Source: Pedobacter hiemivivus (GTDB taxonomy: Bacteria; Bacteroidota; Bacteroidia; Sphingobacteriales; Sphingobacteriaceae). Taken from it: 64,000 nucleotides of DNA. The position numbers were made by a program, and so were the translations under genes. The notes beneath the pieces are model-generated. The model was given only the letters and a program-made list of their open reading frames with translations, made no database searches and was not told the origin of the DNA. Position 1 is the first letter of the stretch. Every line of letters starts with the position of its first letter. Shown here in pieces: positions 42,742 to 51,069 of this stretch. The DNA lies in contig NZ_SJSM01000004.1 of assembly GCF_004331685.1 (NCBI RefSeq), positions 124,001-188,000 of the forward strand. The letters are read 5' to 3'.

Positions 42742-43383
42742 ATGAACAGCATTTTCAATTTCTTTAGTCCGAAGGACAAACTATTCCAGCCTCTTTTTGA
42801 ACAGGCAGGAAGTAACCTGGTAAAAATATCAGGAGCATTAGTTGATACCGTTACTTCAAAAGACCAGGTTAAAAGAAGAGAACACATTAAGGAAGTTGAA
42901 AAGCTTGAACAGACTGGTGACGACATTACACACGCCATTTTTTTAGGATTAGGGAAGACCTTTATTACTCCCTTCGATCGTGAAGATATCCACGCATTGG
43001 TAAGTGCGCTGGATGATATCGCAGATTACATCTATGCAGCCGGAATAAATATAGACCTGTACAATATCAAAACGATAAACAAAGCCATGATTAACCTGGC
43101 CCAATTACTTTTTGAGATGTGTACAGATCTGGAAAGTGCCATTAAAGAATTAAGAGGTTTTAAAAATCCTCAGTTAATTGCGGAGGTCTGCCTAAGGATA
43201 AATGCAGGAGAAAGTAAGGCAGACCAGATCTGTAATACTGCTATAGCCGTATTATTTGATGATGAACAAGATGCCATTGAGCTCATCAAACAAAAAGAGG
43301 TATTACAGCTACTTGAAATGGCCGCCGACAAATGTGATGATGCTGCAAATGTATTAGAATCCATTCTCATCAAGAACGCATAG
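42742..43383 (+). CDS. DUF47 (PhoU-like) family protein
   Basis: 213 residues, all-helical. The opening FFSPKDKLFQPLFEQAGS, ITHAIFLGLGKTFITPFDRE, DIHALVSALDDIADYIYAAG and KCDDAANVLESILIKN are DUF47 hallmarks with acidic residues that may bind metals. The protein is usually paired with a Pit phosphate transporter downstream; here no such gene follows, since the next gene is on the other strand. TATTTTTG at 42717-42724 fits a -7 element. Probably regulates phosphate uptake encoded elsewhere. Confidence 0.9.
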   Translation: MNSIFNFFSPKDKLFQPLFEQAGSNLVKISGALVDTVTSKDQVKRREHIKEVEKLEQTGDDITHAIFLGLGKTFITPFDREDIHALVSALDDIADYIYAAGINIDLYNIKTINKAMINLAQLLFEMCTDLESAIKELRGFKNPQLIAEVCLRINAGESKADQICNTAIAVLFDDEQDAIELIKQKEVLQLLEMAADKCDDAANVLESILIKNA

Positions 43384-43395
43384 AAACATTCAAAA

Positions 43396-43827
43396 TTAAT
43401 AGCTGATCTTAAATGCGCGTCTGGCGAGTAATTTCCATACGCCAGCCTCTTTTTCCCATACCAGTACTATACCAAGGTTAGCTTTCCCCGGAATGCCACC
43501 GTCGTTCGTATCAGCTCTTAAAATGTGACGAACTATTGCTGTATTACCAGCAACAGTAATAGATTGCTCTGATAATTCTATGGCTTTAAAATCAGATGCT
43601 TTGGTAGATAAAGCGGTTACAAAAGCCGCTTTATCTTGAATCTTTCCGGTCGAATGTCCATAAGTTAAATTAGCGGATGCCAGGTTTTCCAGTTCAGTCT
43701 TATTACCGCTAATCATCGCTAAGCGCATTTTTTCAGTTAATTCTGCAATTTTAGTTTCATCCTTTGATTGTGCCGAAGCAAATAAACTCATAATGGTAAA
43801 TGCAATTAAGATAATTGTTTGTTTCAT
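43396..43827 (-). CDS. Secreted nuclear-transport-factor-2-like (DUF4440) protein
   Basis: 143 residues with a signal peptide (MKQTIILIAFTIMSLFASAQ). The SnoaL/NTF2 fold is suggested by EKMRLAMISGNKTELENLAS, LTYGHSTGKIQDKAAFVTAL and IVLVWEKEAGVWKLLARRAF. The cone-shaped fold may bind a small ligand or be an enzyme; its role is unknown. It follows the prolyl oligopeptidase gene by 32 bases on the same strand. Confidence 0.83.
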   Translation of the reverse strand: MKQTIILIAFTIMSLFASAQSKDETKIAELTEKMRLAMISGNKTELENLASANLTYGHSTGKIQDKAAFVTALSTKASDFKAIELSEQSITVAGNTAIVRHILRADTNDGGIPGKANLGIVLVWEKEAGVWKLLARRAFKISY

Positions 43828-43859
43828 GTTCTGCTTTTTTAATAACCGAATATAGTAAA

Positions 43860-46007
43860 TTACTGTAGTGGTTTATAAACCAGCCCCATATTGTAAAACA
43901 TAAATGCCCACTTATCGGCAATTTCTTCAATTGCTTTATCGGTAGGCTTTCCGGCACCATGACCTGCATTAGTCTGAATGCTGATCAACACAGGTGCATC
44001 ACCACCTTGATCTTTTTGCAACGTAGCCGCAAATTTAAAAGAATGTGCAGGTACTACCCGATCGTCATGGTCAGCAGTAGTGATCAATGTAGCCGGATAA
44101 GCAACTCCGGGTTTTAAAGCATGTACCGGTGAGTATTTATACAGGTACTCAAACATCCGCTCACTATCCTCCGATGTACCATAATCGTAGGCCCAACCAG
44201 CTCCTGAGGTAAATTTATGATAACGTAGCATATCCAACACACCTACCGCCGGAAAAGTAACTTTAAACAAATCCGGGCGCTGTGCCATAGTAGCCCCTAC
44301 CAACAGTCCACCATTAGAACCACCCATACTTGCCAGATATTCCTTAGCGGTGTATTTCTGATCAATCAGATATTCCGCAGCAGCAATAAAATCATCAAAC
44401 ACATTTTGCTTTTGCAACTTTGTGCCTGCCAGATGCCATTGCTCACCGTACTCGCCTCCACCACGCAGATTAGCCACAGCATAAATACCGCCTTGCTCTA
44501 ATAAAGCAACAACGGAAGTGCTAAAAGCGGGTGTAAGACTGATGTTGAAGCCTCCATAACCATACAAAACAGTTGGATTTTTGCCATTCAATGGAGTTCC
44601 TTTTTTATAGGTGATGATGATAGGCACTTTTGTACCATCTTTAGAAGCATAGAAAAACTGCTTCGACTCATATTGTAAAGGATCAAAATCTACCCCTGAT
44701 TTTTTATACAAAGTTGACTTACCATTGGCCACATCATATTTAAAGATAGTAGTCGGATAAACATAAGAGGTAAAAGTATAAAACAACTCTTTTTCGTGTT
44801 TCTTACTACTAAAACCTATGGCCGTACCTAAGCCAGGCAGCTCAATTTCATGTTCCAGTTTACCATTCATGTCGTACTGCAACACTTTGGTAACCGCATC
44901 GACAATGTAATTGGTGAACAACTTACCACCACCCGTTGATGGCGTTAAAACATTTGCTGTTTCCTTGATCAGTTCCTTCCAATTTGCTGGCTTCGGATCA
45001 GCAGCATCAACAGTAACAATGCGTCCATTTGGCGCTTTTAAATTCGTGTAGATATAAAGTTTAGTCCCCACGTTATCTACAACAGAATGGTTTTGATCAA
45101 AATTATCAACAACACTTATGATCGCAGAACCGGGTTCTTTAAGGTCTTTGATGTAAAGCTCATTCCCAGAGGTTGTATTGGCAGCAGAAATGATCAGGTA
45201 ATGTTCATCTTCGGTAAGCTCCGCACCAACATACCTGCGTGGTGTCTTTTCACCACCAAAAATCAACACATCATCCTTTTGATCTGTACCCAATTTATGG
45301 AAATACAATTTATGGTATTGAGTAAGTCCCGACAATTCACTTCCTTCTTTAGGCTTATCATAACTAGAATAATAAAAACCTTCATTACCATGCCAGGCTA
45401 TGCCCGAAAACTTCACATCAATAAGCGCATCACCAACTATGGTTTTATCAGTCGTCTTCATCACCACGACATTTGTCCAGTCAGACCCACCTGCAGAAAG
45501 CTGATAAGCGCACAGACTACCATCTTTAGAGAAATCAATACTGGCCATAGAGGTCGTAGCATCCTTAGAAAAAGTGTTTGGATCAAGGAAAATTTCTGCT
45601 TCCTGATCTCCCTTTTGGCGATACAACACGCTTTGGTTTTGCAAGCCCGTATTCTTATAAAAGTAAGTATACGCACCTTTTTTAAAGGGTTGTGAATACT
45701 TTTCGTAATTCATCAAATGGGTTAAACGTGCTTTAATCAGATTACGATAAGGAATCTGAGCCATATATTTTTGCGTAACCGCATTCTGCGCAACTACCCA
45801 AGCTTTGGTCTCTTCCGAGCGGTCATCCTCCAACCAGCGATACGGATCGCTTACTTCAGTTCCAAAATAATTGTCTTTTACAGCTCCTTCTTTCGTTACA
45901 GGATAAGTCATTGTAGATTTGTTTGATATTTTATTCAATTGTGCTTCGGCTAATAAGGGCGATAATATAGCCAAAAGTAACAAGGCTTTTTTAGTAATTT
46001 GTTTCAT
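43860..46007 (-). CDS. Prolyl oligopeptidase (S9A family), exported
   Basis: 715 residues with a signal peptide (MKQITKKALLLLAILSPLLA). An N-terminal propeller (DYRWLEDDRSEETKAWV near the start) is followed by the alpha/beta-hydrolase domain. The catalytic triad is S564 in GGSNGGLLVG, Asp in ADHDDRVVPAHS and H683 in NAGHGAG. It would cleave short proline-containing peptides in the periplasm. The usp gene ends 20 bases before its start and probably shares its transcript. Confidence 0.95.
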   Translation of the reverse strand: MKQITKKALLLLAILSPLLAEAQLNKISNKSTMTYPVTKEGAVKDNYFGTEVSDPYRWLEDDRSEETKAWVVAQNAVTQKYMAQIPYRNLIKARLTHLMNYEKYSQPFKKGAYTYFYKNTGLQNQSVLYRQKGDQEAEIFLDPNTFSKDATTSMASIDFSKDGSLCAYQLSAGGSDWTNVVVMKTTDKTIVGDALIDVKFSGIAWHGNEGFYYSSYDKPKEGSELSGLTQYHKLYFHKLGTDQKDDVLIFGGEKTPRRYVGAELTEDEHYLIISAANTTSGNELYIKDLKEPGSAIISVVDNFDQNHSVVDNVGTKLYIYTNLKAPNGRIVTVDAADPKPANWKELIKETANVLTPSTGGGKLFTNYIVDAVTKVLQYDMNGKLEHEIELPGLGTAIGFSSKKHEKELFYTFTSYVYPTTIFKYDVANGKSTLYKKSGVDFDPLQYESKQFFYASKDGTKVPIIITYKKGTPLNGKNPTVLYGYGGFNISLTPAFSTSVVALLEQGGIYAVANLRGGGEYGEQWHLAGTKLQKQNVFDDFIAAAEYLIDQKYTAKEYLASMGGSNGGLLVGATMAQRPDLFKVTFPAVGVLDMLRYHKFTSGAGWAYDYGTSEDSERMFEYLYKYSPVHALKPGVAYPATLITTADHDDRVVPAHSFKFAATLQKDQGGDAPVLISIQTNAGHGAGKPTDKAIEEIADKWAFMFYNMGLVYKPLQ

Positions 46008-46027
46008 AACCGAATAATTTTAGATTT

Positions 46028-46846
46028 CTATATTGGAATAGAAAGTAATGGAATTTGTAAACCAGAGGCCATGATCCGGGTTTTACTGGTATGAATTAGA
46101 GAAGCCCAAAAGCCATATTTTTTAGGAACCATAATCAACATATCAGCACCAAATACTTCTATCTCCTTTTCAATCTCTTTAATCACAGCACTTGATTTAA
46201 CGTTTTTATAATAATAAGTAATGCCTTCCAATCCATCATCAATAGCATTGGTGGCTTGCAGGCCTTCCCCCTCTTTTTTCAATTCTTCTAATGCTCTATT
46301 TACATTAAACACCTCTACTTCAGCATTTAAACTCAAGGCCAGCGCTTTAACGTTTACCAATACTTTTTCTGAAACCCCTTTCAGCACATCACAAGCAAAG
46401 AGTACTTTTTTAATACCTTCAAATTTGGCGCCCAATGGCACAGCCAATACAGGGAATCTTAATTTCTTTATGGCCGAAGTAGTCGTATTGCCCCACAAAT
46501 CCTGTTCTAAAGTTTTGGTATGCATACCCAATACCACCAATCCAGCATCATACTTAATCAGCAATGCCTTCAACTCATCTTCAATAAATGAAAAAGCGAA
46601 TTCATGCTCTACTTCAATATCATAAGTAACAGAAAGCGATAATGACCTTTCGATCATTCGGATCTCATTATCATTTAATAATTTTTGAAAGCTGGAACCA
46701 GGCATTAGTGTATTGGCCGCATGCATCGGAATCACGAAGGAGTTATAAAGAATGAGTCTGGCATTATTGTGTTTCGCTATTGCAGCGGCATATTCAACCG
46801 CATTTTCCGCTACCTCCGAAAAGTCTGTTGCTACAATTATGGTCAT
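46028..46846 (-). CDS. Universal stress protein with two Usp domains
   Basis: 272 residues, tandem UspA folds. The first ends with LVVLGMHTKTLEQDLWGNTT and KKLRFPVLAVP, the ATP-binding-like loop of Usp proteins; the second contains VLFACDVLKG and MLIMVPKKYGFWASL. It begins MTIIVATDFSEVAENAVEYA, the standard first strand. Such tandem Usp proteins are cytoplasmic stress factors. It sits 2 bases after the DUF1572 gene and 20 before the S9 peptidase gene. Confidence 0.92.
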   Translation of the reverse strand: MTIIVATDFSEVAENAVEYAAAIAKHNNARLILYNSFVIPMHAANTLMPGSSFQKLLNDNEIRMIERSLSLSVTYDIEVEHEFAFSFIEDELKALLIKYDAGLVVLGMHTKTLEQDLWGNTTTSAIKKLRFPVLAVPLGAKFEGIKKVLFACDVLKGVSEKVLVNVKALALSLNAEVEVFNVNRALEELKKEGEGLQATNAIDDGLEGITYYYKNVKSSAVIKEIEKEIEVFGADMLIMVPKKYGFWASLIHTSKTRIMASGLQIPLLSIPI

Positions 46847-46848
46847 AA

Positions 46849-47424
46849 TTACGATCTTCTTTTTTTCTCTATAAACTCGTCAGTAAAATGTTCCTTATGT
46901 TTTGGCTTTGAAAATTTCTCTGCATTATAAACGTCCGACTTCCCTCTTGGAATCGATAAAGAAACCCAGTTTGGTCCACATACCATTTTTCCTATAAACA
47001 CAATTTGACCTATGTGATAAGGGTAATGCGCCAGCTGCCTATTAATAGCTTCTGTAACCGTATGACCCATGTTCCGGATAAAGATTTCCTTATTCAAATC
47101 CTCATCTTTCAGCGTATATAATACAGCTAAAAAACACTTCCAGCCGTCATCCCATAGCTTAAGCAGTGCCATTTTGTTATTGATGTCGTTGTCAAATTCA
47201 GCTTCTCTGTTACGGGTAGCCTTTTCTCCATCTGATGTCAGGAAATCAGTCCAGCGGGAAAGCATATTCCCTGAAAGGTGCTTTACGATAGTAGCAATGC
47301 TATTGCTCTCCTCATTGTACTGCCAGAATAGCTTATCTTCAGGCATTTGTGCAATAGTTTTTTCACCTAATGATTTATAATACTCAAATTGTTTTTGAAC
47401 ACTTGATAAATAATCCGTTTCCAT
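46849..47424 (-). CDS. DUF1572 (DinB-like) family protein
   Basis: 191 residues, all-helical DinB/YfiT-like fold. Metal-ligand histidines are likely in IVKHLSGNMLSRW and HYPYHIGQIVFIGK. The tail GPNWVSLSIPRGKSDVYNAE is typical of DUF1572. Possible function is a metal-dependent thiol transferase, by analogy only. It overlaps no gene; the usp gene starts 2 bases after its stop. Confidence 0.85.
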   Translation of the reverse strand: METDYLSSVQKQFEYYKSLGEKTIAQMPEDKLFWQYNEESNSIATIVKHLSGNMLSRWTDFLTSDGEKATRNREAEFDNDINNKMALLKLWDDGWKCFLAVLYTLKDEDLNKEIFIRNMGHTVTEAINRQLAHYPYHIGQIVFIGKMVCGPNWVSLSIPRGKSDVYNAEKFSKPKHKEHFTDEFIEKKRRS

Positions 47425-47497
47425 AATTTAATCATAAACTAGATTAAGCTAAAATTACAAATTATAGCAAGTAAAAGTTTGTCTTTTAAATAAAATG

Positions 47498-47541
47498 ACA
47501 AGGGGCAGTACAAAAATGAATCATTCTGTACTACCCCTTGT
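47498..47541 (-). terminator. Hairpin terminator after the MFS gene
   Basis: ACAAGGGG (47498-47505) pairs with CCCCTTGT (47534-47541), and the next bases CAGTACA and TGTACT extend the stem with one bulge. It is about 23 bases past the MFS stop, upstream of the DUF1572 gene. Confidence 0.65.
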
Positions 47542-47563
47542 TATTTAAATAAATTAAATGGCA

Positions 47564-48724
47564 CTAAGCGACCAGCATAGTCCTTTTATTCCTAGCAATT
47601 AGCATCCAGGCAAATAAAGCACCTGTTAAGGCCATTAGCGTACCTACGACTACAGGCGAGGTATAACCATATCCTATTGCCAGTGGCAAGCCACCTAAAA
47701 ATGCACCCAATGCATTCCCAATATTAAAACTAGCCTGACTAACAGAGGCTGCAAGCATTTCTGATCCTTTAGCGGTAGTAATCATCAACATCTGAATTGG
47801 TGCAGCAAGCGCAAAAGCTACAGCACCGGTAACAAAGGTCATAACCAATGAAAGCGTTTGATTGGTAGAGATATAATGAACAACAACCAAACTAACAGCC
47901 ATAGCGATAAGTAACGAAACTGAAGCCTTCGCGGGAGAAAATCTATCTGCCAACCTACCACCAACAAAATTACCAACCAACATGCCCAATCCGGCAAGTA
48001 CCAAGATATAAGTAATCGAATCCGCTGAAAATCCTGATACATCGGTTAGTAAAGGAGCAATATAACTGTACCAGGAGAACAATCCACCGGTTCCAATTGC
48101 GATCATCAAGATGATTAACCAAGCTTCTGGTAGTTTAAAGAAACCCAATTCCTTTTTCAAATCTCTGTCTTTAGTTGCTGGCAGAGCGGGCATCCATAAT
48201 TTTAAACTTAAAAGTGTAATTAAACCAACAATAACAATGATGACAAAAGTATATCGCCACGAATAATTATGTCCTATATAGGTTCCAAGTGGCACGCCAA
48301 TTACATTTGCAATGGTTAAACCAGCAAACATGAGCGAGACTGCACGTGCTTCCTTACCTTTATCGGCAAGTTTACTAGCCACTACTGAACCAACGCCAAA
48401 AAATGCACCATGAGGCAACCCTGCAAGCAAACGAGCAATAAACATCGTGGTATAATCAGGAGAGAATGCCGAAAGTGCATTAAAAGCAACAAACATCAGC
48501 ATCAGCGCCATTAATATCTTTTTTGGGGGATAACTACCCGCAATGGCAACTAAAACCGGAGCGCCAATAACAACCCCAAGAGCATAAGCCGAGATCAAGT
48601 GGCCTGCTTGTGGAATGGTAATGGCCAAGTCTTTTGCAATATCGGGCAACAAGCCCATCATCACAAATTCTGTGATGCCAATCCCCAGTCCCCCAAGGGT
48701 TAAAGTCAGTAAACTTTTCTTCAT
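47564..48724 (-). CDS. MFS transporter, AraJ/YdhP-like
   Basis: 386 residues from the ATG at 48724 (MKKSLLTLTLGGLGIGITEF); a longer frame adds about 32 residues of unlikely sequence. Twelve helices. Motifs of the DHA1 group are seen: GITEFVMMGLLPDIAKDL, GAPVLVAIAGSYPPKKI and FIARLLAGLPHGAFFG. The family exports sugars, arabinose or drugs. TAGTTTTG just upstream (about 48765) fits a -7 element. No operon partner. Confidence 0.9.
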   Translation of the reverse strand: MKKSLLTLTLGGLGIGITEFVMMGLLPDIAKDLAITIPQAGHLISAYALGVVIGAPVLVAIAGSYPPKKILMALMLMFVAFNALSAFSPDYTTMFIARLLAGLPHGAFFGVGSVVASKLADKGKEARAVSLMFAGLTIANVIGVPLGTYIGHNYSWRYTFVIIVIVGLITLLSLKLWMPALPATKDRDLKKELGFFKLPEAWLIILMIAIGTGGLFSWYSYIAPLLTDVSGFSADSITYILVLAGLGMLVGNFVGGRLADRFSPAKASVSLLIAMAVSLVVVHYISTNQTLSLVMTFVTGAVAFALAAPIQMLMITTAKGSEMLAASVSQASFNIGNALGAFLGGLPLAIGYGYTSPVVVGTLMALTGALFAWMLIARNKRTMLVA

Positions 48725-48962
48725 TTCCGTGTTGTAGTTAGTGTAAAAAATACACAGTACAAAACTAAGAAATAAATAGCCCCTGTTTAGTCTTTTTAAG
48801 GTAAACTTTGTGTTAATCAAGATTTAAGTTCTGTCGCAGATTTCGGTTACTTTTAGCGAAAAATATACTTTTTATCTTCTAGTACTCGTAGTATAGAACC
48901 GCTTCGGATAGCGTTCAGTCTTTAAGTGTATTTATCCTGTATTCATAGTAATCCCTACCCAA

Positions 48963-48981
48963 AGTGTCTTACCGCATTGTC
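48963..48981 (+). repeat. 19-bp direct repeat, left copy
   Basis: AGTGTCTTACCGCATTGTC, identical to 50465-50483 on the other side of the DUF1398 gene. Degenerate copies of the following words (CCTGTTTCGTCAAC) also recur near 50440-50455. Confidence 0.85.
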
Positions 48982-49051
48982 CTGTTTCGTCAACTGTCGA
49001 TTCCTAAAAAAGCTATATACGGATAAGACAGAGATAGGTCTTAGTAGTATA

Positions 49052-49095
49052 ATACTCCAAGTATAGTCCAAGTATACTCCAACTATACTCCAACT
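49052..49095 (+). repeat. Four 11-bp tandem direct repeats
   Basis: Units ATACTCCAAGT, ATAGTCCAAGT, ATACTCCAACT and ATACTCCAACT at exactly 11-base steps. The period of one helical turn suggests a binding site for a protein. The array ends about 118 bases before the start of the DUF1398 gene. Confidence 0.85.
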
Positions 49096-49213
49096 TTTTC
49101 AATAAAAACATAGAGTTTGATTACTGTTTGATTTTTTTTAACTTGAAATTTTGTAGTATGATATCCAAACCTTATCTTAGATCAGTTGTTTATTTATAAA
49201 AAACATATAGATC

Positions 49214-50419
49214 ATGGCAAAATTTGACGGAAAATTCCTGACAGGTGTAATAGGACCTGCTGTTTTTAAGAAGTATCGCAATATGCAATTGGTTACAGGC
49301 AAATCCAGGTTGACAAAGGAGAAGCAAACTAAAAACACACACAAAGCAGCAACTCAATTTGGGATCGCCAGTACCCTGGCAGAACAATTCCGGCGAGATG
49401 CGACGGAGATCATCACAGATTTTTATGATGGAACAATGGTTTATCGCTTTAGAACAGACGTACAAAAGGCATTGAAACAGGCATTCGACGCTCAATCTGA
49501 GACCTATCGTTTTACAACCAATAGTTTTGATCGGCTCAATGGTTTTGAATTTAATGCGGATTCTCCTGTAATGGATAATTTCTTTGCGCAACCTGAACAG
49601 ACCATCAATGGAAATATCCTGACCATCAAGTTACCGGAAATGCTTGTTTCAAAGGACCTGAAATTTCCAGCAAAAGCGACTTCCTGCTTGCTAAACATCA
49701 CTGTGGGGATGTTTGACCTTACTTATGGAAATAGAACGATGTGTCCGATTCAGTCGATTGAAATTCCAAATGGTTCAAAAGATAGCGTTATGCCAGCTCA
49801 GGAACTTAACTTTGAAATAGAACCAGGCTGTTTATGTATTTCTATGTTTTCATTTCAGTTTATACAAAAGACATTTTCTGGTAACCTGATCATCAATAGT
49901 AAAAGCTTCAATCCTGTTGCTGTATTCAGAGCTGTAATAGCGGATGGGACAGTAGATCAGGAACAGACCAAAGATTGGGATGATATCGAATTGGTGAGGG
50001 ATTCTAAATTTTTTAATAGCCCTAAAATAGCACTTAAAGCGATTGAGCAGGAACATGAAAAAGTAAAAAGTGGAGCAGATTTCCCCCAGTACATTCAAGC
50101 GATCAAAAAGTTAGGCGTAGAAGAATTTGTGACCTATGTATCTGATAGCCATACCCAGTATTTTAGAAATAATGGCTCTCAACTAAGCTCCAAAGCAAAG
50201 TGTGAACCTTTAGTCGTCGCTGCTGTAAGTAATAAGAAAAAGTTTGCGAAGTATTTGAAAATGCATCAGGCAGGGCAAACGGATTACCTCAGCTTTTGCA
50301 AACATTGCGCAGAAACAGGAATCGATAGATGGATAGTGAATTTATCATTGATGACCTGCACTTATTATGATCAGAAAGACCAGCTCATCCTGACAGAATC
50401 GATCCCTAATTCCGAATGA
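49214..50419 (+). CDS. Fusion protein with a C-terminal DUF1398 (YbcV-like) domain
   Basis: 401 residues. The N-terminal part (MAKFDGKFLTGVIGPAVFKK; KSRLTKEKQTKNTHKAA) resembles Bacteroidota-specific proteins, perhaps DUF6266-like, but I cannot name it firmly. Residues about 271-398 match DUF1398: PQYIQAIKKLGVEEFVTYVS, HTQYFRNNGSQ, HQAGQTDYLSFCKHCAETGI, MTCTYYDQ. The E. coli member YbcV comes from a prophage. The gene is flanked by 19-bp direct repeats and preceded by phased 11-bp repeats. Function unknown. Confidence 0.72.
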   Translation: MAKFDGKFLTGVIGPAVFKKYRNMQLVTGKSRLTKEKQTKNTHKAATQFGIASTLAEQFRRDATEIITDFYDGTMVYRFRTDVQKALKQAFDAQSETYRFTTNSFDRLNGFEFNADSPVMDNFFAQPEQTINGNILTIKLPEMLVSKDLKFPAKATSCLLNITVGMFDLTYGNRTMCPIQSIEIPNGSKDSVMPAQELNFEIEPGCLCISMFSFQFIQKTFSGNLIINSKSFNPVAVFRAVIADGTVDQEQTKDWDDIELVRDSKFFNSPKIALKAIEQEHEKVKSGADFPQYIQAIKKLGVEEFVTYVSDSHTQYFRNNGSQLSSKAKCEPLVVAAVSNKKKFAKYLKMHQAGQTDYLSFCKHCAETGIDRWIVNLSLMTCTYYDQKDQLILTESIPNSE

Positions 50420-50464
50420 AATTGATTGCAGTATCCTGTCCTTTCCTGTTTTAGTCAATGGGTC

Positions 50465-50483
50465 AGTGTCTTACCGCATTGTC
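50465..50483 (+). repeat. 19-bp direct repeat, right copy
   Basis: AGTGTCTTACCGCATTGTC, perfect copy of 48963-48981, about 45 bases after the DUF1398 gene. The pair encloses about 1.5 kb. Confidence 0.85.
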
Positions 50484-50592
50484 TTGTCAACTCATTTGCC
50501 CAAATGAATTAATCCTTTTTTATTAAAACACTATGCGTCGACCTGTGTTATAAAAGACAAGACATATTTTATTACCAATAAATAAAACAGTT

Positions 50593-50982
50593 ATGAATTA
50601 TAAAAAGTTTATTCCCAGCCGAATGCCAAACCTACCATACAAACCATCTGACAATGCTGGTTCAATTGTAGCTTTACTCACCGGACTTGCAGTTGGAGCC
50701 GTATTAGGTGTATTATTTGCTCCAGAAAGTGGCAAAAGAACAAGAAGACGAATCTCAGATAAAGCCGTAGACACAGTTGATAGCATTAATGATGGCTATC
50801 AGTCAATAAAAAGGCAAGTATTTACCCGCAAAGATGATTTAGTAAATTTGAAAGATCGTATGGTGGACAAAGTAAAAAACAAAGTTGCCGTAGTATCGCA
50901 AGATTTTCAGGACTTCAAAGACTCCGAATTAGAAAGAACAAAATCAAAGGTAGAGCATGACGGCAGTAACAATTCCATTTAG
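50593..50982 (+). CDS. YtxH domain protein
   Basis: 129 residues. One membrane helix (about 22-40: VALLTGLAVGAVLGVLFA) is followed by the YtxH signature PESGKRTRRRISDKAVD and a long charged helical tail (KNKVAVVSQDFQDFKDSEL). YtxH proteins are small stress-linked membrane proteins of unknown role. Single gene, convergent with the MFS gene. Confidence 0.93.
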   Translation: MNYKKFIPSRMPNLPYKPSDNAGSIVALLTGLAVGAVLGVLFAPESGKRTRRRISDKAVDTVDSINDGYQSIKRQVFTRKDDLVNLKDRMVDKVKNKVAVVSQDFQDFKDSELERTKSKVEHDGSNNSI

Positions 50983-51020
50983 CCTAAAAATTGCTAAACG
51001 AATTCATTGAATAAAGTAGC

Positions 51021-51069
51021 CAAAGGCTTTCAAATAAACTGTTTAACCAGCTTTATCTGAAAGCCTTTG
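51021..51069. terminator. Shared hairpin between convergent genes
   Basis: CAAAGGCTTTCA (51021-51032) pairs perfectly with TGAAAGCCTTTG (51058-51069) around 25 bases. The right arm is inside the last codons of the MFS gene. T-runs are weak on both strands, so it may be a weak terminator or stabilise mRNA ends. Confidence 0.5.

Larger units (their letters stand above)
48725..49213. other. Gene-free interval with repeats upstream of the DUF1398 gene
   Basis: 489 bases. It contains one copy of a 19-bp repeat (48963-48981) and four 11-bp direct repeats (49052-49095), then AT-rich DNA up to the next start. A TTTG with a TA-less -7-like element lies near 49128-49160. No RNA gene was recognised. 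Confidence 0.5.

Noticed and set aside
45087-45695. 202-codon plus-strand frame
   Set aside because: It is antisense to the well-supported prolyl oligopeptidase gene and has no family features.
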